DNA from: Microbacterium sp. LWO12-1.2
Lineage (GTDB): Bacteria; Actinomycetota; Actinomycetes; Actinomycetales; Microbacteriaceae
Length of the DNA: 64,000 nt
Direction: 5' to 3'
Assembly: GCF_040675875.1 (NCBI RefSeq)
Contig: NZ_JBEGII010000001.1
Location: 186,001-250,000, forward strand
Below, in pieces: positions 16,822 through 25,293 of the stretch; position 1 is the stretch's first letter, and the number at the start of each line of letters is the position of its first letter. The translations under genes and the position numbers were made by a program. Under the pieces are notes generated by a model, which worked only from the letters and a program-made list of their open reading frames with translations, ran no database searches and was not told the origin of the DNA.

Positions 16822-18129
16822 TCAATCCTGCGCCTTCGAGGCCAGGGATCCACGCGAGAACTTCGCGGTCAGCGTCGCGCCGACCGCCAGCAGCAGACCG
16901 GCGAGGATGAACGGGATCGTGTAGGAGCCCGTTCCGTCGACGAGGAATCCGGTGACGATCGGGGCGAGAAGACCGAACGTGTTACCTCCCACCTGCACCA
17001 GCGCGAACACGCGCCCCTTCGAGGGGTTGCCCTGGATCAGGTCGCCGGCGAGCGCGAAGTTCAGGGTCATCGCCGAGGTGATCATGATGAGCACCCAGGC
17101 GATCAGGATGACGATCGCCACGACGTTGTCGACGAACGGGAGCACCAGCAGGGGGAGTGCGGCCACCATCGCCGCGGTCACGAGCTTGCGGCGGCCGCCG
17201 GAGTGCAGCTTGTCGGCCGGGACCAGGCGGTCTGCGAGGTACGCCAGGATGATGCTGCCGACGGCGGCCACGGCGTACGTGATGCCGGTGACCCAGCCGG
17301 ATCCGAGGCCTTCCAGCCCGCGCTCTTTCTCGAGGTAGAGCGGCATGAAGGAGAGGAAGAGGTAGTTCGTGTATGCCGCACAGCCGTGTGCGATCAGCAG
17401 GCTCCACATCGTGCGTGTGCGCAGCAGGACCGGAAGGGTGAGCGGCGTGGTGGAGTAGCCCTGCGCCGCGACCTGCGGGTCGACACGCTCACGCAGGATG
17501 TACTCCCGCTCGGCGGGCCGCAGCCACTTGGTCTTCTCGGGGGTGTTGTAGACGAGCAGCCAGATGAGACCGAAGACGATGCCGACACCGCCGAGGATGA
17601 AGAACGAGGCGTGCCAACTCAGCGAGGCGATGAGGTACGCGGCGACCACGGCGCCGATCGCGGGGCCGAACAGGGCACCGGCGTTGAGCAGCCCGGTGAA
17701 CCGTGCACGCTCCTGGCGGGGTGCCCACTCGGAGATGACGGAGTTGCCGACCGGGTACATGGGCGCTTCGCCGGCGCCGAGCAGCAGGCGGGCCACGACG
17801 AGCGCGGTGAGACCGGTGGCGGCTCCGGTCATGCCGGCGCCGATAGACCAGACGATGATGCTGATCGGCAGCAGGAGGCGAGCGCCCCAGCGGTCGGCCA
17901 TGAGCCCCACGGGGATCATCAGGGCGAGGTAGGCCCAGCTGAAGACAGAGGTGAGGATTCCGTACTGCCCCGTCGTGAGGCCGAACTCCTCGATGATGTG
18001 GCTGCCGGCGATGGACCAGTTGATGCGGTCCATGTAGCCGAGCGTCACCAGCAGCATGAGTCCGATGCCGATGATGTATCGGCGGCCCCCCACGGCGGTG
18101 CGCGTGGCTGAGGCGAGTTGTTCAGTCAT
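16822..18129 (-). CDS. MFS transporter, anion:cation symporter (ACS) type
   Basis: A 435-aa, 12-segment transporter. The start MTEQLASATRT is chosen because GAAGGGT lies 6 bp upstream. TLGYMDRINWSIAG in helix 1 and LLLGAGEAPMYPVGNSVISEW in helix 4 are typical of ACS-family importers of glucarate, galactonate, tartrate and related sugar acids. First gene of the leftward operon, directly behind the palindrome at 18149, so it likely brings in the acid sugar for OtnIKC. Confidence 0.9.
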   Translation of the reverse strand: MTEQLASATRTAVGGRRYIIGIGLMLLVTLGYMDRINWSIAGSHIIEEFGLTTGQYGILTSVFSWAYLALMIPVGLMADRWGARLLLPISIIVWSIGAGMTGAATGLTALVVARLLLGAGEAPMYPVGNSVISEWAPRQERARFTGLLNAGALFGPAIGAVVAAYLIASLSWHASFFILGGVGIVFGLIWLLVYNTPEKTKWLRPAEREYILRERVDPQVAAQGYSTTPLTLPVLLRTRTMWSLLIAHGCAAYTNYLFLSFMPLYLEKERGLEGLGSGWVTGITYAVAAVGSIILAYLADRLVPADKLHSGGRRKLVTAAMVAALPLLVLPFVDNVVAIVILIAWVLIMITSAMTLNFALAGDLIQGNPSKGRVFALVQVGGNTFGLLAPIVTGFLVDGTGSYTIPFILAGLLLAVGATLTAKFSRGSLASKAQD

Positions 18130-18148
18130 CGTTGACCCTTCAAGAAGA

Positions 18149-18169
18149 AATACTATCGACAATAGTATT
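18149..18169 (-). promoter_or_regulatory. GntR-type operator for the leftward catabolic operon
   Basis: AATACTAT (18149-18156) and ATAGTATT (18162-18169) are inverted copies around CGACA. Together with the 7676-7694 site this gives the same ATAGTATTG half-site in front of both operons. It lies 20 bp from the MFS start codon, where a repressor would block transcription. Confidence 0.75.
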
Positions 18170-18229
18170 GCGACTGTAGCGGGACGGATGACCCGATCGC
18201 AAGATCCCACAGCGGGACCGTGCGGGGGA

Positions 18230-18895
18230 TCAGGGGTCGAGCAGGCGTCCCGCCGAAGCCTCGATGTGCTCGCGCATCCGCTCGGTCGCCAGCTCGGCAT
18301 CCCGAGCACGGATCGCGTCGAGGATCGCACGGTGCTCCGGTGCCGCCCACTTGGCGCCGGTGCGACCGAGCTTCGAGAACAGGCGGAAGCGCTGGATCTG
18401 ACCGGCGAGCGTCGTGTATGCGTTCTCGAGGAAGGGGTTGCCCGCGTGCGCGGCGATCAGACGGTGGAACTTGTCGTCCGAGCGCCAGTAGATGCGGAAG
18501 CCTTCGGTCTCGCGGTCGGCGTGGTCGATCGTGGATTCGAAGTCGCGGACGGTCTCCTCCAGCGCATCCACGAACGCGTCGGTGGCGCGCGCGGTCGCTT
18601 CGGCGGCCAGGTGCGGTTCCAGCAGCAGGCGGGCATCGCGCAGCTGGCGCACTTCGGTGAGGCTCATCATCGGCGCGACGCGGTAGCCGCGGAGGGCTTC
18701 ACGGTGCACGAGCCCGGTGTGCTCTAGGCGGGCCAGCGCTTCGCGCAGGGGAGTGGGGCTGACGTTGAGTTCGCGGGAGAGGGCGCCGATGTTCAGGGGC
18801 TCTCCTGCGCCGCGGATGCCGTCCATGAACTGGCTGAGCAGTACTTCGTACATCTGGTCTGCGACGGGCGTGCGCGATCCGCTCTCTGCCACCAT
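18230..18895 (-). CDS. GntR-family regulator, FadR/FCD subfamily
   Basis: A 221-aa regulator. The N-terminal winged helix contains IGALSRELNVSPTPLREALARLEHTGLV; the C-terminal all-helical FCD ligand domain includes RLLLEPHLAAEA, DDKFHRLIAAHAGN and PEHRAILDAI with the usual metal-binding histidines. The start at 18895 follows a strong GGAGGAGG; an upstream frame is open but has no such site. A 10-bp palindrome TTACCGGTAA at 18931-18940 precedes the gene and could be its own operator. It probably represses both catabolic operons until a pathway acid binds. Confidence 0.88.
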   Translation of the reverse strand: MVAESGSRTPVADQMYEVLLSQFMDGIRGAGEPLNIGALSRELNVSPTPLREALARLEHTGLVHREALRGYRVAPMMSLTEVRQLRDARLLLEPHLAAEATARATDAFVDALEETVRDFESTIDHADRETEGFRIYWRSDDKFHRLIAAHAGNPFLENAYTTLAGQIQRFRLFSKLGRTGAKWAAPEHRAILDAIRARDAELATERMREHIEASAGRLLDP

Positions 18896-19003
18896 TGCCT
18901 CCTCCGGCCGCGAAGGGCCTGGACCCATTCTTACCGGTAACCGGCCGATGCGCCCGCAAGCGGGGCGGGCGCGTGTGGTCGCCGAGGTTCATAGACTGGT
19001 CGA

Positions 19004-19498
19004 ATGCGAGCGCTCACCGAGACCGAAGTGCGGGCTTCGTTCGTCAATGCGGACCCTGATGAGTTGCGGGTCATGGAGATGCCGCATGACTTCCTCCTCG
19101 TCGACTGGGACTACCTCGACTTCTTCGCCTGGCGCGATCCGGGTGCTGGCGCCCGGGGCTATGTGCTGATCCAGCATGAGGGCGGTGTCGCGGGGGTCGT
19201 CCTGCATGCGTCGGGTCCCGGTCGGGCGCGGTCGGGCATGTGCAACATCTGCCACACCATGCAGCCGGGCAACCAGGTCGCCCTGTTCTCCGCGCGGCGA
19301 GCAGGCGACGCCGGGCGACGCGGCGATTCGGTCGGCACCTACGTATGCGCAGACCTCTCCTGCCACGAGAGCGTGCGGTTGGCGCATCCGCTCGCCCCCA
19401 ACGAGGTTAGGGCCGCAGGACAGATCGACTTCCGTCTCGACGGCACCCGTCGGCGCATGGAGGCCTTCGTCTCCCGCGTCTGGGAGCCGCACGACTGA
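19004..19498 (+). CDS. FBP-domain (treble-clef zinc finger) protein
   Basis: A 164-aa protein that looks like the actinobacterial FBP-domain family related to the C-terminal domain of FusB-type EF-G-binding proteins. The zinc site is CNIC near residue 82 paired with CADLSCHESVRL. Upstream is an alpha/beta region with FLLVDWDYLDFFAWRDP. In Staphylococcus FusB releases fusidic-acid-stalled EF-G; a ribosome-associated role here is only by family. It is divergent from the GntR gene. Confidence 0.75.
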   Translation: MRALTETEVRASFVNADPDELRVMEMPHDFLLVDWDYLDFFAWRDPGAGARGYVLIQHEGGVAGVVLHASGPGRARSGMCNICHTMQPGNQVALFSARRAGDAGRRGDSVGTYVCADLSCHESVRLAHPLAPNEVRAAGQIDFRLDGTRRRMEAFVSRVWEPHD

Positions 19499-19542
19499 TC
19501 GCGGTTACGCTGGAGGCAACGTCCGTGCTCGAAGGAGATGCC

Positions 19543-20340
19543 ATGAGCGATGCCATTCTGCTGTCTGTCGACGAAGGGCTGGCTCGGCTCACCCTGAACC
19601 GGCCCGCGCGACTCAATGCGTTCAACGCCGACCTGGCTCACGCCTGGCGAGACGCGACCGCGGAGGCGACCTCACGGCCTGATGTGAAGGCGATTCTGAT
19701 CGATGCGTCCGGTCCGGCGTTCTGCGCCGGTGGCGACGTGATCGACATGGCCACCACGATGGGCTCCGGGGCGGAGATCACCGCACTCGCCGAGGTCATC
19801 AACGCCGGGATCCGCTCGCTCACGGAGTCGTCCGTTCCCGTCGTCGCCGCCGCCCACGGCACGACCGCCGGCGGGGGACTCGGCATTCTGCTCTCCAGCG
19901 ACTACGCCGTCGTCGGATCGCGTTCTCGCCTCGGCAGCCTCTATGCGAACATCGGTCTGACGCCCGACCTCTCGGTCTCGGCGCAACTGGCTCATGCCGT
20001 CGGACAGCGGCGGGCACTGCAACTGGTGCTGCAGGACCGTCTTCTGAGCGCACAGGAGGCGCAGGAGTGGGGCCTGGTCGCTGAGGCCGTCGCGGGGGAG
20101 GATGCCGCATCGGAAGCGGCTCTCGTCCGCGCCAGGGGTGAGGAGATCGCCCGGTTCTGGCTCGCCGGCGCGGCTGAGGCGTACGGGCACGCCAAGCGCC
20201 TCGTGCGCTCGCAACCGGAGCGCACCTTCGCGGAACAGCTCAGCGAGGAGGCGCGCTCGATCGGAGCCGCCATGCAGACGCCCGACGCGCAGGCCCGCAT
20301 CACGGCGTTCGCGGCGGCCTCGGCCAAGAAGGCCGGCTGA
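19543..20340 (+). CDS. Enoyl-CoA hydratase/isomerase family protein
   Basis: A 265-aa crotonase-fold enzyme: FCAGGDVIDMA and AHGTTAGGGLGILLSSDYAV form the CoA-binding and oxyanion-hole segments. The second catalytic-type acid region reads NIGLTPDLSVSAQLAHAVG rather than the usual ExGlxPdxG, so the activity may be isomerase-like or something other than hydration. ATG at 19543 has GAAGGAG 5 bp upstream. It appears monocistronic. Confidence 0.85.
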   Translation: MSDAILLSVDEGLARLTLNRPARLNAFNADLAHAWRDATAEATSRPDVKAILIDASGPAFCAGGDVIDMATTMGSGAEITALAEVINAGIRSLTESSVPVVAAAHGTTAGGGLGILLSSDYAVVGSRSRLGSLYANIGLTPDLSVSAQLAHAVGQRRALQLVLQDRLLSAQEAQEWGLVAEAVAGEDAASEAALVRARGEEIARFWLAGAAEAYGHAKRLVRSQPERTFAEQLSEEARSIGAAMQTPDAQARITAFAAASAKKAG

Positions 20341-20457
20341 CCCTTCCTGCACAGCTCGCTCCACGTCGGCAGAAGTCCACGACCGGGACGACCTCCCTGG
20401 CATCGGTCCAGCAGCGTGGCAGGATGAAGGCACCGCCGCATCTACGAGAGGATCGCC

Positions 20458-21435
20458 ATGTCGAAGCCGGAGATCGCGAACACCGGAAAGACGAACACAT
20501 CCCTGCTCATCAGGGGTGCCATCTGGATCGCCATCGGCGCCTTGATCGCGGCAGCCCTCGTGTGCGTCGTGTGGGTTCTGATCGGAGACCAGGACGGCCT
20601 GATCGGTCGTGCCTTCCTGACGATCCTGCTGCTGGCGGGGTTCGCCGGCATCGCGATCCTGGAGGCGGGGCTCGCGCCGAACCGCCCCGACTGGCTGGCG
20701 CTGACCAGCATGGTGACCTGGATCGTCGCGCTGCTCGTCGGTGCGGTGAAGATCTGGCTCCCGGAGGACGGCGACTACTTCGGCGGTGCGGAGCGCTTCT
20801 TCCAGCTGCTTCTGGTGGTGGGAATCCTGCAGCTCGCGCTTCTTCATGTGCGGCTGTTCACCCCGGCGGCCCAGCGCCACGTCACGACCTTCACGCGGAT
20901 CATCTTCATCGCGACCGTGGTGTTCCTCGGGGCACTGGTCGCGCTTCTGGTGTTCTTCCTCACCTTCCCGCAGACCTTCGACTACAGCGAGCTGTACTGG
21001 CGCATCGTGGTCGCGCTGACGATCCTCGCCGCGGTCGGCACGACGCTGGTGCCGCTGCTCAACGCCCTGTTCGCGCCGAAGAAGCCGAGTGTCGCGGTGC
21101 GTGCCGCTGCGGCACCGTCGTGGCCGACCTATGCCGACGGCATCACGCCGCTGCCGGCATTGCCCGACGGGTCACCCGACTGGAACGCGTACTACACCGG
21201 GTACCCCACGGTCATCCCGCAGGCGCAGCAGGCGATCGCCGGGGCACCTGCCGCCGCGTTCCCCGTCGCGCCGGAGCCGGCCGCGCCGACCCCGGCCGCA
21301 CCGACGTTCGACGGCGGGCACATCGGCATCCCGGCACCGCCGGTCCCGCCCGTACCGGAGTCGCCCGCCGCTCCGCAGTCCCCGCAGACCGCCTTCCCGC
21401 CGGCACCTCCCGCGCCGCCTCTTCCCCCGCTGTGA
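20458..21435 (+). CDS. Membrane protein with proline/alanine-rich C-terminal tail
   Basis: A 325-aa protein with about five or six hydrophobic segments between residues 17 and 205 (for example LLIRGAIWIAIGALIAAALV and FTRIIFIATVVFLGALVALL). A hydrophilic, Pro/Ala-rich tail of about 110 residues ends in repeated PPAPP runs. I do not recognise a family. The tail may be cytoplasmic and disordered. It overlaps the next gene by 4 bp (GTGA), so it is probably co-translated with the phosphatase. Confidence 0.7.
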   Translation: MSKPEIANTGKTNTSLLIRGAIWIAIGALIAAALVCVVWVLIGDQDGLIGRAFLTILLLAGFAGIAILEAGLAPNRPDWLALTSMVTWIVALLVGAVKIWLPEDGDYFGGAERFFQLLLVVGILQLALLHVRLFTPAAQRHVTTFTRIIFIATVVFLGALVALLVFFLTFPQTFDYSELYWRIVVALTILAAVGTTLVPLLNALFAPKKPSVAVRAAAAPSWPTYADGITPLPALPDGSPDWNAYYTGYPTVIPQAQQAIAGAPAAAFPVAPEPAAPTPAAPTFDGGHIGIPAPPVPPVPESPAAPQSPQTAFPPAPPAPPLPPL

Positions 21436-22226
21436 GTCTCGAACTCGAGCTCGGAGAGCTCGCCGCGGAGATCGCGCGAGAAGCAGGAGCGCTCGCCCGG
21501 CAACGCCGGACGGAAGGAGTGCACCTCGCAGCGACCAAGTCGACGCTCGCTGACATCGTCACCGATGCGGATCGTGAAGTCGAGAGCCTGATCCGTGAGC
21601 GCCTGCGCTCCGCGCGGCCGGATGACGGGTTCCTCGGCGAGGAGTCCGACGCGCAGGAGGGCGCGAGCGGGATCACCTGGGTCGTCGACCCGATCGACGG
21701 CACCGTGAACTACGCCTACGGCATCCCCGCGTACAACGTGAGCATCGCCGCTGTACGGGGAACCCCGCTCCCGGAATCGTGGGAGTCGTTGGCGGGCGCG
21801 GTCTTCGCGCCCGTGTTCGACGAACTCTTCACCGCGGTGCGGGGCGAGGGCGCCTGGCTCGACGGCCAGCAGCTCCGTGTGACCACGGAGACGCCCGCGG
21901 GTGCACTGCTGGCCACTGGATTCGGATACGACCCGTCGACGCACGACGGTGACCTCGCCCTGGTGCGCCGCGTGATGCCGATCGCTCGGGATCTGCGCCG
22001 GATGGGTTCCGCCGCGCTCGACCTCGCGTACGTCGCGGCCGGCCGCTTGGACGGGTACTTCGAACGCGGACTCAAGCCTTGGGACTTCGCTGCGGGTGCC
22101 CTTCTGGTGACAGAAGCGGGCGGAGTCGTCACGCGCACGGATGTCGACTCAGCGCGCCCGATGCTGATCGCCGGTGGGGCCGCGGTGCATCAGCGACTGG
22201 CCGCGATCGTGGAGGACGAACAGTGA
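21432..22226 (+). CDS. Inositol monophosphatase family protein
   Basis: A 264-aa Mg-dependent sugar/inositol phosphatase. The metal site motifs are LGEESDAQ, WVVDPIDGTVNYAYG and KPWDFAAGALLVTEAGG. Candidates are inositol-1-phosphate (for mycothiol or phosphatidylinositol), histidinol-phosphate or fructose bisphosphate; the sequence alone does not decide. GTG at 21432 overlaps the stop of the membrane-protein gene and gives a protein of normal family length, so I prefer it to much longer open frames upstream. Confidence 0.88.
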   Translation: MSLELELGELAAEIAREAGALARQRRTEGVHLAATKSTLADIVTDADREVESLIRERLRSARPDDGFLGEESDAQEGASGITWVVDPIDGTVNYAYGIPAYNVSIAAVRGTPLPESWESLAGAVFAPVFDELFTAVRGEGAWLDGQQLRVTTETPAGALLATGFGYDPSTHDGDLALVRRVMPIARDLRRMGSAALDLAYVAAGRLDGYFERGLKPWDFAAGALLVTEAGGVVTRTDVDSARPMLIAGGAAVHQRLAAIVEDEQ

Positions 22227-22346
22227 ACGGTACATGGCTTTCCCAGCCTCAGCACGGTAGGGTTTATGCGATCGTTACTTTCATCCCCGAATGATGAGAG
22301 CTGAGTAAGCGCCCCCGAGCTTCCCGCACGACCCGAGAGAATCGCT

Positions 22347-23546
22347 TTGCCCTTCGAGAATTCCCAGGCTGATGCCGCGCCCACGCGTCGCTCCAGCCGA
22401 CTCCGCACAGCGGCCTTCGAGGCCCCCGCGGCGGGAACGACGGACTCTGTCTCCATTGACTCCGCCGTCGCCCGCGCCACCGAGACTCCGCTGTCACGAC
22501 GCGCCGTTCGTGCGCGGATGGCCGTCGATACTCCGGTCGCAGAAGCCGCTGATGAGGCCGTCAGCATCCCGACTCCGGCCGAGTTGCTCGCCGAGAGCGT
22601 CGAGACTCCCGCGATTCCCTTCGTAGCCGCACCCGCCGCGTCCGCGGAGACCGATGCTCACGCCGACGCGTTCGAGCTGGCCTCCCGTGCTTTCCGTGCC
22701 GTGACCGGACCGGTCGCCGTGCAGTCGGCATCCGCGCCGAACGCCTCCGACGAAGACGGTGCCGAGAACGTCGCCGCTTCCGACGCGCACGTCGCCCCGC
22801 GCCGTTCGCGCAGCCCCCGCAAGTTCCTCGCCCTCGGTGCCACGGTCGGCGTCATGAGCCTCGCCGGTCTCCTCGCCGTGTCGATGACTCTTCCCGCGGA
22901 GGCTGTCGCCGCGGCGCAGGGTACCTCGGTCGCCTCCACCTCACTGGTCGCCGGCTCTGCCGCCGCGAAGGGCGCAGCGGGCGAGGATGAGATCCAGGCG
23001 TTCATCGCCTCCTCCGACGTGCAGAGCGAGTCTCTCGCCCGTGACGACGACTTCAGCACGATCTCGCTCGTCGATGTCGCGGCAGAGCAGGGCATCAACT
23101 ACTCCAGCGAGATCTTCACGAACGACCCCGACGCCGCGATCCAGTGGCCGTTCATGGTCGGCGTGGGGATGAGCTACGGCTACGGCATGCGCAGCGGACG
23201 TCTCCACGAGGGCATCGACTTCGTGCCGGGAGACGGCGCGCCCGTCCAGGCCATCGCCGACGGTACCGTGCGCATCGCAACCGAAGACGGCGGCGCCTAC
23301 GGCGTGACCGTCTACATCGATCACGTGATCGACGGATCGGTCATCACGAGCCACTACTCGCACATGCAGTACGACTCGTTGCAGGTCAAGGCGGGCGACA
23401 AGGTCACGGTCGGCACCGTCGTCGGCAAGACCGGCAACACCGGACGCTCCTACGGCGCCCACATGCACTTCGAGCTCATCGTCAACGGAACGACCATCGA
23501 TCCGCTGCCGTGGCTCCGCGAGAACGCGGGCCGGTACTCGTACTGA
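22347..23546 (+). CDS. M23-family (LytM) peptidase, membrane-anchored
   Basis: A 399-aa cell-wall endopeptidase-like protein. A long low-complexity Ala/Thr/Glu-rich N-terminal region (1-150) precedes one membrane segment at about 158-182. The C-terminal LytM domain (about 270-390) has the zinc ligands in LHEGIDFVPG and GAHMHFELIVNG. It would cut peptidoglycan cross-bridges outside the cell. The start is TTG at 22347 with a weak GAGAG site; an ATG further in would lose part of the cytoplasmic region only. Confidence 0.82.
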   Translation: MPFENSQADAAPTRRSSRLRTAAFEAPAAGTTDSVSIDSAVARATETPLSRRAVRARMAVDTPVAEAADEAVSIPTPAELLAESVETPAIPFVAAPAASAETDAHADAFELASRAFRAVTGPVAVQSASAPNASDEDGAENVAASDAHVAPRRSRSPRKFLALGATVGVMSLAGLLAVSMTLPAEAVAAAQGTSVASTSLVAGSAAAKGAAGEDEIQAFIASSDVQSESLARDDDFSTISLVDVAAEQGINYSSEIFTNDPDAAIQWPFMVGVGMSYGYGMRSGRLHEGIDFVPGDGAPVQAIADGTVRIATEDGGAYGVTVYIDHVIDGSVITSHYSHMQYDSLQVKAGDKVTVGTVVGKTGNTGRSYGAHMHFELIVNGTTIDPLPWLRENAGRYSY

Positions 23547-23613
23547 CGGCTCGATTTCATGAGGACGCCACAGTGATGGTATTCTCGTACGGTTGCCCCG
23601 CGAGGGGCAGCAT

Positions 23614-23685
23614 GCCCCGATAGCTCAGTGGCAGAGCACTTCCATGGTAAGGAAGGGGTCGTCAGTTCAATCCTGACTCGGGGCT
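23614..23685 (+). tRNA. tRNA-Thr (GGT)
   Basis: A complete cloverleaf of 72 nt without encoded CCA. The acceptor stem is GCCCCGA paired with TCGGGGC, the anticodon stem CTTCC/GGAAG encloses loop ATGGTAA with anticodon GGT, and the T-loop is TTCAATC. Confidence 0.93.
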
Positions 23686-23719
23686 CGCAGCATTCTTCTC
23701 ACGCGGACGGATGCCTCGC

Positions 23720-23793
23720 GGCAGGGTAGCTCAGCTGGTTAGAGCGCACGACTCATAATCGTGAGGTCGCGGGTTCAAGCCCCGCTCCTGCTA
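23720..23793 (+). tRNA. tRNA-Met (CAT)
   Basis: A complete 74-nt cloverleaf. Stem CACGA/TCGTG encloses loop CTCATAA with anticodon CAT, and the T-stem GCGGG/CCCGC encloses TTCAAGC. The terminal G1-T72 pair and the TTAGAGC D-arm fit an elongator tRNA-Met. Its 3' 42 bases are the integration target of the island that follows. Confidence 0.95.
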
Positions 23794-23797
23794 CAGA
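23752..23797 (+). repeat. Attachment site copy 1 (attL, inside tRNA-Met)
   Basis: A 46-bp core from the anticodon loop to four bases beyond the tRNA 3' end. It recurs identically at 30899-30944 and 35948-35993. This copy and the third share one more base on the left and two on the right. Confidence 0.93.
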
Positions 23798-24769
23798 TGA
23801 AAACCCCCGATTTATCGGGGGTTTTGTCGTTTCGACCGCTTCACCTCCCGCAGCAGGAGCGACCTCACGATTTCGGGATGCTGCAAGGTCGCGTAGTGCG
23901 AGCGCAGCAGCTCGTGATGATGAACGCGTATATAGTTCTGTCGTCGTCACGGAAGCATGTCCGGCCACGCGCTGCACGACATCCGGTGCAGCGCCGAGGT
24001 GCACGAACCAGGTCAGCGCCGTGTGTCTGAGGTCGTGGAAGCGCAGCGGTTCCCCATCGGGGAAGGTGGCGATCTGATCGCGGATCGAATGCCAGCGCAC
24101 AGCGCGCGCGAGGTTGCCGGAATCGAACGCGCCTCCCTTGATCCCGGTGAAGACATGATCGAAGTCGTTCGGGGTCAGCCACGGCTGCAACTCGGCGAGG
24201 ATTGGCACCGAGCGCACGCGCCCGCTCTTGGTCGGGCGCTCAACGAGCTTGCCGTTGCCGTCAGGGGAGAACGTGCGACGAACCGTCAGCAACCCTGCAT
24301 CCGTGTCCACGTCCGCCCATCGAAGGCCGACCAACTCGCCAAGCCGCAGCCCGGTGTAAACGAGGCCAGCAAGGGTGCGCTGCCCGTTCGGAGTGTCCTT
24401 TGTCAGATCGAGCATCCGCGCCACCTGAACCGGCGTCAGAGCGCGTGCCACGGGATCGGGGTCATCTGCCTTCGACCGAGCGCGGGGGAGCGACCGGCAG
24501 GGGTTCGCGGGGATCTTCTGATCAAGTACCGCGAGTTCGCAGAGGCGGCGGAGCAGTGCCAAGGCGTCGGTCTTCGTCGAGGGTGCGCCGTCCCAGGACT
24601 CGCGAGCCTTAGCAATCTTCAAAGGCGTCAACTCGGTCAGATCGAGTGCGCCGAGCGTGGGGGCGAGCCGATGCCGCCACGCGCGCCCGTACGACGCCAC
24701 AGTGTTCGAAGTCAGGCCTTCCGCGATCAGCACCACGTACTCGTCGTGCCACTCAGCCAAAGTCGGCAT
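23753..24769 (-). CDS. Tyrosine-type site-specific integrase
   Basis: A 338-aa tyrosine recombinase. It has a SAM-like N-terminal domain (about 1-90) and a catalytic domain with R142 (TGLRLGEL), H245 and R248 (FHDLRHTA), H271 (AGHASV) and Tyr280 (ELYTRSS). It is oriented towards attL and its last codons and stop lie inside the tRNA-Met gene, so the tail GAGLEPATSRL is the complement of the tRNA. ATG at 24769 follows AGGAGGTGAG. It should catalyse integration and excision of segment 1 and perhaps of the neighbouring segment. Confidence 0.93.
   Translation of the reverse strand: MPTLAEWHDEYVVLIAEGLTSNTVASYGRAWRHRLAPTLGALDLTELTPLKIAKARESWDGAPSTKTDALALLRRLCELAVLDQKIPANPCRSLPRARSKADDPDPVARALTPVQVARMLDLTKDTPNGQRTLAGLVYTGLRLGELVGLRWADVDTDAGLLTVRRTFSPDGNGKLVERPTKSGRVRSVPILAELQPWLTPNDFDHVFTGIKGGAFDSGNLARAVRWHSIRDQIATFPDGEPLRFHDLRHTALTWFVHLGAAPDVVQRVAGHASVTTTELYTRSSSRAAALALRDLAASRNREVAPAAGGEAVETTKPPINRGFSSVAGAGLEPATSRL
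23800..23825. terminator. Hairpin terminator after attL
   Basis: AAAACCCCCGA (23800-23810) pairs with TCGGGGGTTTT (23815-23825) around a 4-nt loop, giving a rho-independent terminator for the tRNAs. It lies inside the integrase coding region near its 3' end. Confidence 0.85.
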
Positions 24770-24802
24770 CAGCTCACCTCCTTTCGTTTCTTATTCGTGC
24801 GC

Positions 24803-24949
24803 TCAGCGCTGCTCGTACCGGCGACGACGCTCGTCGTACAGAGCCGCCAGCGCCTCGTCATCGGCCTTCGTCCACTGACCGCACATCGCCTTGCCGACAG
24901 CGATTCGTTCGGCACGTTCGATCCGCTCATTGAGGTCATCGAGGGTCAT
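24803..24949 (-). CDS. Small hypothetical protein of the integrated element
   Basis: A 48-aa charged, helical protein (MTLDDLNERIERAERIAVG ... YDERRRRYEQR). It begins at 24949 with a 4-bp ATGA overlap with the upstream gene, which favours this start over one further upstream. Position next to the integrase is where an excisionase might lie, but I see no winged-helix or MerR-like motif, so function is unknown. Confidence 0.6.
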   Translation of the reverse strand: MTLDDLNERIERAERIAVGKAMCGQWTKADDEALAALYDERRRRYEQR

Positions 24950-25293
24950 TCGTTGCCACTCGTCGGCTGATCCGGCGCAGGAATGTTCAGGGCGAGCCAA
25001 CTGCCCTCGTCGGTCTGGTCAACCGAAAGCCGTTCGTGCACCAGCCCGCCGCCCACCGGTCGCTGTATGCCAATCAGACACTCGACATGATCGGCATACC
25101 GATACAGCCGCACATCTACAGCGAAGGCAGTTCGCTCATCCAACGACTCAAGGATTGGAATCGGCTCACCCGGATCAGCCGCAACAAATGACCGCCAGAA
25201 GGAGCGACCTGTCTGCTCGCCAACGTCAAGGCGAAGCCGCGCCACCTCAGTCGGTAGTTCCTCACCGGCGAACTCGTTATCGTGGTCAGTCAT
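24946..25293 (-). CDS. Hypothetical protein of the integrated element
   Basis: A 115-aa soluble acidic protein with no recognised motif (ARLRLDVGEQTGRSFWRSF in the centre). It overlaps the FtsK-like gene upstream by 8 bp and the small gene downstream by 4 bp, so it belongs to the transfer operon. Confidence 0.65.
   Translation of the reverse strand: MTDHDNEFAGEELPTEVARLRLDVGEQTGRSFWRSFVAADPGEPIPILESLDERTAFAVDVRLYRYADHVECLIGIQRPVGGGLVHERLSVDQTDEGSWLALNIPAPDQPTSGNE

Noticed and set aside
16195..18111. A 638-codon open frame on the plus strand, antisense to the MBL hydrolase and MFS genes.
   Set aside because: Its translation is rich in Arg, Asp, Gly and His with no domain pattern, typical of the antisense of high-GC genes. 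The minus-strand genes show clear motifs.
22227..22346. A possible c-di-AMP riboswitch upstream of the LytM peptidase gene, because such peptidases are often controlled this way in actinobacteria.
   Set aside because: I could not find the conserved core sequences or a matching fold in this 120-nt leader.
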